NCBI GenBank assembly: GCA_905147135.1
Contig: LR990057.1
Coordinates: 6,262,001-6,326,000, forward strand
DNA: 64,000 nt
From: Blastobasis lacticolella
Lineage: Eukaryota; Arthropoda; Insecta; Lepidoptera; Blastobasidae
Reading direction: 5' to 3'
Positions 12,147 through 22,800 of this stretch are shown here, piece by piece. The stretch's first letter is position 1; each line of letters starts with the position of its first letter. The notes beneath the pieces are model-generated. The model was not told the origin of the DNA. It saw only the letters and a program-made list of their open reading frames with translations, and did no database searches. The position numbers and the translations under genes were made by a program.

Positions 12147-12760
12147 TTAGCACTGGCGATGTCATGAATTGGTATTCTCTATCGCTTCGGTGCAACCTTG
12201 AATACGGTGCCGTTACGGTGACCATCACGTAGAGCACATGACCTCTCTATTTTTTATCGAATTTAGGCGAACAAATTAGATATCTCTTTATGACCTTTGC
12301 TAAGTAGGGGTTAATGTATATTTTCAAATTGAACGGTTATATGTCACTGACTGACATGTTGTTTGTTTACATAGAATCGCACATCTATAGTTTTAGGTAA
12401 ATATTATTAGAAATAAGTACCAATAATAGGTTTTTGTGAAACCAAAACATCATAATTATGTAAGTATTCAATATTTCTTAAGAGTAAGTGCATAGTAACT
12501 TTATGTATATCTATTCTTTGGCATAAGTAATAGTTTGTAAATGTAGAAGAAATTTTCGGTAATAGTAAAGGATATGCGCTTACTTATCTATTAACTGAAT
12601 TTGCAATTTGAATTGTTTTATCAAATTTCAGAATGCCGCCTGCCGGGCCGTTGAAAATTGGCCATTCAGTGGATGAAAATACCAATGTAGGGTCGGGAAA
12701 AAGGTGGCTGTGGTCCGGTTTACAGGTTGAGCTCTACCTGCCTAAGCCTTAATATATACA
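12147..12760 (+). pseudogene. Degraded second copy of the Zeste-like 5' region
   Basis: This stretch parallels 8690-9190: the same leader (GGTATT...CTATC, then CTCTCTATTTTTTATCGA), the same run-up TATTTCTTAAG, and the same acceptor-ATG context (AG|A ATG) at 12633. After ATGCCG the sequence has diverged and the DNA-binding domain is no longer readable except for fragments such as the GGTTTACAGG...GAGCTCTA block. Confidence 0.55.
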
Positions 12761-13639
12761 TGAAAGCAGTCGGCTAGCACTATGTTTGAATTCAGTGTCA
12801 CAGAAAATGGTACCTACAACATAACATTCTTTATATTGATACGATCAAATTCGTGAATATGAGTAGTAGGATTAAAATGAAAATAAAAGCCTAATTGTGT
12901 GTATTAAATTTAATTACAGTTCGCAACGGATCGTCATGTTCGCAGCATCGCGTGTCTTCCTTCAACGGTTACCACTGAAAAGTCTTTGTACCAGCAGCAT
13001 CTCAACCATCATCATTCCAAACAAGAATAAGATCTAGCCAACAAGCCTCTCCATTCCATTGTACACTCTCCATGTTCAATGCAGGAGCATCAATGCATAA
13101 CCACCTTAAGAATCATATTCCTTTGTACTATAGTGCAGTTGTTAAACGGTGTTTATAGCATTCAGGAACTATTTATTTATTTATTACTAGCTTTTGGACG
13201 CGACTTCGACCGCGTTGATATCGTTTTATTCTATTACTATTTCTTCATCTCTCTAAATATTTTTTTGTAAATATATTCAATGCACAGACACACTTTTTTA
13301 CTGTTTTAAAAAAAAATATTCCGGAAATAAAGGACGAGTTCTTTAGGCACAGAGGACAGCTAATTCTTCCTTCTTTTAGTAAACTGATTTTGGATAAAGT
13401 TGCACCAAATGCCGTGAATTTTATTGTAGCGGTAAAATAACATTTTCTTGAGAAGGTAATGCGCTTATGCTTTTGTACTGTACCTATGCCTTGATATCGC
13501 ATTAGTTCGAAGCGTAAATAGGTGGGTTGTTAATGTGATCACCACTTTTAGTTACAATACAATATTACAATTTAAAATAGCGTCGTATTGATTGTCATTG
13601 TATAACTAATGTTTTGTATAAAGTTATAAATCATTTATA

Positions 13640-13870
13640 TACTATATCAAAGATATTTTCTGTTATGAAAATCCTCCTTGTCATCCTTTAGCCGAGTTAC
13701 GGCTACGTAAGCGCCATCGATGCACCCGATTACACCAGAAAAGTCTATAATTCTCTCAAAAATAATGTGCCGGGATATGTGGGCATGCAGTCATTCGCCG
13801 TATAGTATTATTGTCACCAGCAAGTAAGCATACACACGATTAGGTTTAGGTCTCAATATGTCCGTATGAC
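13640..13870 (-). pseudogene. PIF/Harbinger (HARBI1-like) transposase fragment
   Basis: The minus strand encodes ...HISRHIIFERIIDFSG then VIGCIDGAYVAVTRLKDD and EDFHNRKYL before a stop. The G-C-I-D-G motif followed some 15 residues later by an (Y/F)-x-N-R-K motif marks the first catalytic Asp region of HARBI1-type DDE transposases. A stop (TGA) interrupts the frame just upstream of HAHISRH, and another follows NRKYL, so the gene is broken. It lies convergent to the Zeste-like gene, within the same pair of terminal inverted repeats. Confidence 0.65.
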
Positions 13871-14439
13871 CGAGAGTTTAGGGTTAAATTTAGGTGTTGT
13901 GAAAATACATTTCAGCATAGCATTTCTTGTATTCTTACACCAACTTACCCTATACCGAAAAAGTTACATTTTCTATTAGATTATTTATTTATTTGGTTAG
14001 GCACAGTGCGCGAAAGACCAGACTGCACTTAGGTATAGCGTCCCTGTCACTATTTTTGTTGGTCACTGTTCTGTCAAATTTAGTTCCATTTTCAGCTGCA
14101 CGCAAAGTTAAACAGAGTTTCATCTTTAAAGTCCCGAGATTATCAGCGGAACTATAAACATTATTATAAGTATATAGTCAGGCTACAGAGAACAGCGCCA
14201 CTCTTCATACTAAATATTATAGTACAGATTATCTATTTCAATTTATAAAGAGAGCAAGAACCAAAGTATTAAAGAGACAGTCTCTTTGAATTTATCATAT
14301 AAACCTTCTAAAACTCCAAGCCTAAATCGTAGTTCATTGCGTATTACTTCTTCTTACCTTTCCAACTCAGCCGGATAATAGTGGCCATCACCGGATTCCT
14401 ATAAAACACTACTCTCTAGCAGTTACTTTGAAAAAGTGT

Positions 14440-14950
14440 TTGACAATTGAAGTGGCTATGGATTTGACGTACCGGGTGATCATCACCACGATACGCAATA
14501 CCAATTATTGAACTATCGATACATAAACATCTGTCAAACATTTTTATGGTGTACATTAATTAAATGACGTCATCTCAGTTGAACACTGGAAATAGCGAAT
14601 GCCTAAATAGTTCTAGTCTACATTGCTGCTCTATGGCCACAAACTTATTTGACCCGGTGGCCAAAACTGAAACTATGGAAACTTCATTCTGAAATGTGAT
14701 TAAAATGACATGTCAATGCCAAGAACAGCGACGCCGTCACCGCTCATACAAGTTTACATTCGAAATGTGTTTGACAATCAAAGTGGCTATGGATTTGACG
14801 TACTGAGTGATAATCACCACCATACGCAATACCAATTATTGAATTATCGATACAAAAATATATGCCTTTGACATCTACAGTGTACAACTGTTATATGACG
14901 TCATCTCAGTTGAACACTAGCCATAGCGAATACCAAATTAGGGTTTAGTG
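14440..14950. repeat. Two direct copies of a subterminal unit in the Harbinger composite
   Basis: A unit of about 180 bp containing GTGGCTATGGATTTGACGTA, then CGCAATACCAATTATTGAA and GACGTCATCTCAGTTGAACA occurs at about 14450-14610 and again at about 14780-14935. Subterminal repetition is common in DNA transposons, where it often serves transposase binding; that role is inference here. Confidence 0.6.
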
Positions 14951-14997
14951 GACATCTTATGTCAAATTTAGTTGAACACTGAGTTAGCCAATAGCCC

Positions 14998-15240
14998 CGC
15001 TGTTGTGGGGTTTGGTTTGAAGGATTCAACGGATAGAACTAGCTGATGTTAATGTGTGCCCTGGTTCTTAGCCGCTGATATCCGGATTCTGCCCTGTTGC
15101 AGGGTTTGGATTGAAAGATTCAACGAATAGAACTAGCTGATGTCTATGTGTACCCTGGTTCTTAGCCGTTGATATCCGGATCCTGCCCTGTTGCGGGGTT
15201 TGGTTTGAAGGATTCAATGGCTAGAACTAGTTGTTTATGT
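14998..15240. repeat. Minisatellite, right part (about 3 units)
   Basis: Three units of about 88 bp, each with GGTTTG(G/A)TTTGAA then AACTAG(C/T)TG and GCCG(C/T)TGATATCCGGAT. They continue the array at 8273-8614 after the transposon interruption. Confidence 0.7.
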
Positions 15241-15697
15241 GAGCCATACCGGGTATGTGCGGGTTGGTTTAAAAGAACCAAAGATCAGGCGCAGACGATG
15301 ACTTTGGTACGTTTAAGGTTGACTTAGAGTTGCTTGTTACATGGTCACGATGTTCACGACGGCGAAGTAGATAAACATGGATGTACATCGTACCTACAGA
15401 TAAATTTGGTTGATGGGTGTACATCAACACTATGGGGCTGTTTCATTGGACGCACATGATCGGCCCGTGTGCGTTACTTAGACGTTGTTGATGGGCATCT
15501 ACAAATTAAGTTTAGTTTGCAGTTCTATATGTCGGGCTCGAGTCAATGGTGGAATGTTGTCCTCTTGAGTTCGTTTGAGAAATTGGTGGCAATCATAGTA
15601 ACAAATCTTGATTGTCAGGATGATCGAGCGGGTCACTAGCGGTGAAGCTGTTAGAACAACTTAACGCCCGAGGACGGTCGTATTATCAGAATGGCCG
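15241..15697. other. Intergenic, no gene seen
   Basis: Unique-looking sequence with two loosely similar GATGGGTGTACATC-type phrases (near 15413 and 15490). No open frame of note. Confidence 0.3.
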
Positions 15698-16029
15698 TGA
15701 CGGCGCATCGAGTTATTGGTCGTGATAAGATGTCTATCGGTTAGATACTCTTTAGCTGGTCCTTGTTTGTTTGTTTTTTCGGTGGTTAGTTAACAATGGC
15801 AGCGCGCGCACGCATTATTGTGCGCTGTGATGTTCTTGTTTTGAATAATACCAGAAATCAAGCACCCACGAGGAATTGCTATATAAGTCACGAATACCAA
15901 TACCATAGCCTTTAAACTAACGACGTTGTAAGTTTGTGTCGTGGTGGACTGCGGGCCCTCATGCGCCGCGCTGGAAAAGTCGGCCCTGATGTTAAAATGG
16001 TGATGATGATGTCGGCTATCTAGACTCTA
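15698..16029 (+). repeat. Right copy of the ~340-bp direct repeat
   Basis: Matches 3944-4294 almost throughout. The ATG at 15796 opens the same MAARARIIVRC frame, but the splice donor present in the left copy is lost (TATATAAGTC in place of TATATAGGTAAGTC). The copy lies about 0.8 kb upstream of the NCOA5-like start codon. The match resumes briefly after the MITE (TAGGGCGCCG at 16620). Confidence 0.65.
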
Positions 16030-16619
16030 TACCTTGTCTAAAATAGGATGATAATTTTGACAGATCACAGTAGGGATGTGGTTGTGTAAAATCGTTAATG
16101 AATCTATTCGATTATCGATTATCATTCTCATAGAACTTGGAATCGATAGTTGCATGGTTATGCTATACGTATTATACAAAGAAACTATTTATTTTCTTCT
16201 GAATTAATAATTTATTAATACGACATTAAAAACCCTTCTACAACGACGATTATGACACGTGCGTATTTCTATTCGGTCAGTCATCCTATTACGTAGAATA
16301 CGCGCGACTCGAAATTGTTGTTGTTAAAGGTCTCTTAAGGTGAAATCCAAACAAAGAATACGAGTTTAGTTACAAAAAATAATAAGGTTACCTAAATGTT
16401 AATTTTAAATATTCGATTATATTATATCAATATCGATTTTCGATTGTCTGTTGTTATTCGTTATTCGTGGCACTTCACTAAAGGGGCGGGGCCTGTCTAT
16501 GAAGTACGACATTTTCCGTAGTACATTTTACCGAAATAAAACACAAAACTTCATAGGCGTGCGCCAAAGACCAACAATTAGTGAGCTGTCAAAATTATCA
16601 TCCTATTTTAGACAAAGCA
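16030..16619. mobile_element. MITE with TA target duplication, 590 bp
   Basis: Terminal inverted repeats of about 34 bp: the left starts TACCTTGTCTAAAATAGG and the right, on the other strand, starts TGCTTTGTCTAAAATAGG. Both continue into ATGATAATTTTGACAG. TA flanks both ends (16028-16029 and 16620-16621). The paralogous repeat at 3.9-4.3 kb reads GACTCTAGGGCGCCG uninterrupted, which is the empty site. No coding capacity. TA duplication fits a Tc1/mariner-type mobiliser, but the family is not proven. Confidence 0.85.
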
Positions 16620-16835
16620 TAGGGCGCCGTTAAATAATTTCATAGTCTGTGGTTCTGTGTCTATCTATCTATAGTAGTAATATTAGTAATCTGTGGTCTG
16701 ATTCGTCTGATTTGTTTGGTGATGGTTTGGTTACAATATTTTCTGTTTTGTAATTTGTAAAAGGGTTATATTTCAATATTCATTGAACTATCTCCGTCAT
16801 ATTCTCCTCAACTGATTGCAAAGCACTTTGGAACA

Positions 16836-19800
16836 ATGGCAGGTAAGATATACATATCGTGTGATGTGCCTCTGAACCTAAAACGATTCACCGGCACTTC
16901 CACCATGTAATAATGAACTAAATTCAAGTCCTAAATTAGAATGTATTTGTGAAAAATAATGCTCACTTTGCGTCAATGTCGCTTTACAACACCTTAACTA
17001 GTTCTGCAAAACCAAATAGGTGTTCCTTTGACTATCCCCCTTTTGTATATATACTCTGACCCAAACTTGTACAAAATTTTGTGATTTTCTTTTATAGACA
17101 AGCTAACCCTGGATCGGATGGCAATGAAGAATAGGGCGACAGCTCATCTTCGAATATATGTAGGCGGTCTAACAGAGCAAGCTTCAGTTGATGACCTCTA
17201 CAACCATTTCATTCCCTATGGGCAGGTTAATGGAATTGTTGTGAACAGAAACTTCGGTTTTGTGCAATTTGAGAATGAATCCAGTGTCCAAGATGCTATT
17301 ACCAAGGCAGATGGAAGCATGTTCCAGGGGAAGAGTCTTAGTGTAAGGCCTGCACAATCAAACCCAGATAAACCCAGGTAAATTTTAATGTTAAAATTGT
17401 CAACCCTGCCAAGTCTATGCCATCCATCTATAGTGTGGGGATGAACCCAAACATTCCAATATAGTAATGTTATGGGTAAAAGATGTATAAAATTAACAAG
17501 ATAAAAAACCTCACTAGTCATCATAGGTTCTATGAACTGTGGGCCATCCATTGCCATACTCATATGCTATGGAAGCCTGGGCTTTTCATTGGTTTTCTCA
17601 GCATTTCTGTATTAGAATTTGCATATGTTAATACATAAAAATCTTACAGATAATTTTTTAAGTGATGGCGAATGCTCTATTTGGTTTCAGAGGAGTTAGT
17701 GAATATACAGACAGACTTGGAAAGCTAGTTTCATCATCACAGCCCCTGTCCACTGCAGAATTTAGGGCCTCTCCCACGAAAGTGGAGGTTATTGACATAA
17801 TCTCCACGCTTACACAACTATAACAATGGAGCCCATTTTCCAATCTATAGAGACTAGATCTTTTGCCTCAAAAACTTTAGTCGCCTTGTAACCCACAAGT
17901 GTAAGGGGTTTGTGCTATTCTACTATGCTGGACACCACATAGCTAGAAAAGCTATTTTGCTACTTAATAATTATGCACTTCATAAATACTGTCCATTCTA
18001 GCACAACTTTTTTAATTTGACCTAGATCTATAATTATAGTCAATACCACTATCATCAGGGGCATTTTCTTCATTTTCCACAGACGCGAGACAGAGGTTGT
18101 TACTGTGCATTCAGAAATCCCACCAGCAGTAGCCCTAAGTGACAACATTCCAGTGGCAGAAGACAGTGAAGATCTTTATGATAATTATGGCAACTTTGTT
18201 GGGGATCAAAGTAAGTAACAATTCTTTTTTCACTATCATCATTGTCCGAGCGGTCAATCCTGGGTTCTGCCATGGTCTGCTTACCTACTTTTCTTCTACT
18301 TTACTTCACCCAGTCTACAACATAAGCTGTTGCCTCTCAGTCAACTCATAGTGCATATTTTTATATATTCACATTTATAAAATTATAGTTTTTGTCCGTT
18401 CAGTAGTTTTATAGTGTAACAATGCCACAAATATTCAGGCACTATTCGGTATTCGGCTTGCTTACACATTTTTTTTTATATTCGGTTTTCGGTTGAATTT
18501 TTGGCGATTTTCAGCCGAAAACTGAATATTCACTTGAAACAAAGAACACTTTTTATTTAAAGCTGTATTTATTTTAGGTTCTAATAAGGAAATGAATGCG
18601 TATGAGTTTGCCGTGTTATATCAACATTATTCACATTACATTTGTATATATTTTTTAAAGTGGTCTTAGGTCCCTAGACCTCTAGTGGTCCCCAGGTTGT
18701 TTCATCTATCTTTTTGCCACATTTTATGCAAATCCATTCAGCTATATAGCCATGAAACGTAACAGATTAGACAGAGGTATTTAATCTTGCTCCTTAGATT
18801 ATTTTTGACGAGTATTTCTTTCGTCCACAGAATACAGAGAAGAAGAGCCCTACGAGCAAGAGGAGGGCTTTAGCGAGCAACGTTGGCCGGAGCCCGGGCT
18901 GCGGGGGCGGGGCCGCGGGGCGCGGGGGGCGCCGCCGCGCGCCCGCGGCCGGGGGAGGGGCGCGGGGTTCAGGGAACGCTCCCCTATGGCTGGCAGAGGT
19001 TCGTAGTTTAGTGTCAACATTATGTATTATGAATACTAAACCGTGGGTCACCGAACGTCGATGTTGTGAAGCTAGTGCTGAAATAAGCCACTTTTTTAGG
19101 AAATTTGACATCTTTGATAGAATCATTGACCGTGATCAGTGGCTCTACAAGCGCTCGAAATTTTGACACCCGTTGTATAACCCGCGACACGAAAGAAGAG
19201 ATTTGTGAAATGGCAGTGGAGGGGATTTCGCGCAGGTATGCAGCGCAAGTCGAACAACGTGACCCGCCAAGTCTCTTCTCATTTGACACTAGCTATAAGT
19301 TGCTAGAGATAGAAAAGACTGGTATTCGGCGCTTATATAATTTGTAACGTGACGATATTATTATTGACGTAGAATTATAAAAGCGCCCATTGGAAGTCCA
19401 GCGCTTGCGTCGATGCGAGCTGTTCATTAATAGGGCCCCTGGTTATATTGACGCCAATCGTTCAATAAAATTGTTTTGTCTTTTGTCATGTAAAGGTGGG
19501 TCATCACATAATGTTGGCGTTAATGTCCCAGTTGTGCTCTCGCGCGATAGGGCCCGGGGTCCGCTTTGCTCTCCAAAACGTGGGTACTTTGCAATGAATA
19601 ATGTATTCCATTTCCAGGCGGTGGCGATTGGCCAGAACGCAAATACGACCGGTACTCCACCCCAATGTCGGAGTACCCGCGCTCGCTGCCCGTGACCGAG
19701 CGGAACGACTGCGAGATCATTGTCGTCTCTAAGGCGTTGACGTAAGCTATACTTTCGGTTGAGAGTGAGTTATGTTACTTTGGACGTGTTGTGCCCAGCA

Positions 19801-22800
19801 GAGTAGTACAACGCGACTACGTTTGAAAAGATGAATGAAGTTAATGGACCGCATTCTTCTTTGTACAGAATGTGCGTATAATTATAATCCTCACTAATAT
19901 TATAAATGCGAAAGTAACTGTGTCTGTTGCGCTTTCTGCTGCTGCTAAACCACTGCACTGATTTTGATCAAATTCGACATGTGATGGTTATTGTTTAATC
20001 CCATCCACTCGCAAGGTATGGATACAATAGTCCACGCGACCGAAGCTGCGAGCAGAAAGCTATAAGTTATAATGTACAGTCGAGTTCATTAATATGTGAG
20101 CATTGCCAAGGCTTCAAATATAAATGTACATGGAAGAGTACTTATATATCTGAGCAGATTGATCAATCAAACATATGTACATCTGCACAGATATATAAGT
20201 ACCCTTCCATGTACATTTAAGCCTTGCCACTGCCTGATAATTGTTGAGCGAGACTGAAATACGGCAGTGGATTCTTAATATGGGCTGTTGATCATGATCA
20301 TATCAGTATCTGCTGTATGGTAGTGTATGCAACATCCCCACTTAAACTCAGAGCCGAAATTCAAGATCAAAAGTGTAAACAAATTGCCCCTAAAATAATG
20401 AACCCCTTGGGGGTGGAACATTTCAAATAGTGTTTTTTTTAATATTGAAACGATTTTATTTGATTTTGAATGTGATAATTTTCATCTATATTTTAATGAT
20501 TTTAAATTATTTTTTTATTTTATTTATTTAAAAACTTAATTGCACAAATTACAGCAATTGGCGGACTTAAAGCCATTGAGGCTTTGTCTAACAGTCACCC
20601 AGCAGACTATGCAGAGAGTGATTAAGTAGGTGCTAACAGGACAACATTGACATAAGTGAAAAAAAATATAAGATTAAATTAAATTGAATACTATAAATAC
20701 AATTACTATTTAAAAAAAAATAACACGTCAGCGTAATCTAGAATAGGTAAAACTAGAGTCTGCATCAATAATATTTTAGTTTTCATCGGCAAAAAGAACT
20801 TGAAGCGATGCAAACTGCGCAGTGTATATGTGACCCTTCTACTTACCTCAGCAATCTGGACGTTCCAACTCAAAGAAAATAAAATAATCCACCCGAGAAT
20901 AAATAATATTTCCGAGTATAGGTGGGGATGATATAGCAAGAGCTCTTATAAAGAAACAAACTTATCTGATCTCATTTGACATGCCATTTCAAAATGGCGA
21001 CACTTAGTTCCGGCTTTGGCCTTCTCGTTCCGTTTGTGCCACTAGTCTATTTTTGAAATTTTACAGTGAATACGCGGAATACATCGAAGGCCGTCTGAAG
21101 AGGTTGGGCATAGTCGTGGACCTTCTGTTCCCAATGGAAGACGTCCCGATAGGCAAGGTGCTCGGCAACATAGCGTCTCGCGGGTGCCTCTACGCGATAC
21201 TGGTGATGCCACAGAACCAGGAGCATCGGAGCCTGACGCTGACCATACTGCATGGGTTGCCGCAAGGTGGGTTTTAAAACTTTCATGGATATTCACTGCA
21301 CGTAAGTAAATGTTATGGGTGTTAGATAACTGATAAACTACTCTTATTCTTATTTCTTTAAATACATATTTATGATACAAACTAGACCCATACCCATAAC
21401 AGAAATTAAAATTTATCCTTTTTAATTTCTGCTCGGCCGGGAATCGAACCCGGGCCCTCTGCGTGGCGACTGGCAGGTTAACTAACTGAATCACTGAGGT
21501 CGTTAGACATACATCATCACCATCACATCATTCGGAGTGAGGGCAAATCTTCAAATCCGAAAGAGGGTAGACAGATTTGTCTGGCCCTAGCCATTGAACC
21601 CGTATGAAACTGTTGGGCATATTCGCTTATTCGTAAACATCCTCTTCCCAATGGATAGGCAAGATCTTCGGTAACAACGTCTCTAAGCGATACTGGTGAT
21701 GCCTCAGAACCAGGAGCGCCGGAGCCTTACCTTGACCATACTGCATAGAGGGTTTTTGGATATTAAACTATGATGTATTGAACAAGTATGAATTTAAAAA
21801 AGTATATAAGTAGTTTATCGGTTATCTAGCACCCATAACACAAGCTTTGCTTACTTTGGGGCTAGATGGCGCTGTGTGAATTTGTCCAAGATTATTTATT
21901 TATTTATTATTAATTTATTTATTTTTTATATTAAACGGTAGCCAAACTATGCCTATCAATATTAGAAACACCAGCGGTATCGCCAATGCGTTACCTACCT
22001 CAAAAACCCCGGGACACGTTGCAAGGCAAATGCCTCTGCACTTCCAAAAGCCACGGTTCCCTAAACTCCCACCCCATGGAGCACTGGAGACCTTACTCAC
22101 CAGCAGGAACACAACAATATTTAAAATAGTATTGTTTGACTGCGGTATTCTGTAAGGTGGAGGGGAGATACTTCCCCAGTTGGGCTGCTCCAGTTTGAAT
22201 AGGATACCCTGCTGTGCCCTGTAATGGAAGCTCTTATCCTAGGCTGTCAAATTAACATTGGAGTGTAACGTAGGAGACAATGCACTGCGCGAAAGGTGAC
22301 GAGACGGTCGAAGCGATTCCGCACTGCTATTACAAACTATTCCCGCAATACTATTTTATATAGTATTGTGTTCCTGCCAGTGCGTAAGGTCTCCAATACT
22401 CTACGGGGTGAAGATTTGGGGAACCATGCCTTTGGCAGTGGAGGGGCATTTGCCTTTTTACTGCCAGAGCTCCGTGTTATAGAGAGGAGGGCAACGCGTT
22501 GGCGATACCCCTGTTCAACACCAGGGGTATCGCCCAATTTCCATTAGGCAGCGGTGACCATTGTCCATCAGATGGCCCGCTTGCCTGTTTGCCTAATGTC
22601 AGACATAAAAAAAACTTGATCATCGCCTAAGTGCCTTACAACATTGCAAACGAATTATGCCAAAATGTATGAAACAGCTGCGATTTCTGAGCCACAGTAA
22701 AAGTTGTTTGTTATCACGAGCACATGGATACGGCACCCCTTGGTAATTTAAAATCGGCCTGCACAAATGATTAACAAAAACTCGTTTCGGCTGGGGAGCT

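Larger units (their letters stand above)
8615..14997. mobile_element. Composite PIF/Harbinger-like DNA transposon
   Basis: The left end reads GGGCTATTGGCTATCTCAG and the right end, on the other strand, reads GGGCTATTGGCTAACTCAGT: terminal inverted repeats of about 20 bp. The ends sit inside a minisatellite that resumes on the other side. The interior holds a Zeste/Myb-SANT-like gene (plus strand) and a HARBI1-like transposase fragment (minus strand), the two-gene content expected of PIF/Harbinger elements. A second, degraded copy of the left part (about 12147-12760) and a duplicated right part (11930-12150 resembles 14210-14400) suggest two tandem or recombined copies. A clean 3-bp target duplication could not be read. 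Confidence 0.6.

Noticed and set aside
3944..16029. The 340-bp direct repeats as terminal repeats of one 12-kb LTR retrotransposon
   Set aside because: No gag or pol, primer-binding site or polypurine tract was seen between them, and the interior is a mixture of unrelated repeats.
18794..19126. Minus-strand 110-codon frame over the GC-rich tract
   Set aside because: Shadow of NCOA5 exon 4; the plus-strand frame joins correctly to both neighbouring exons.
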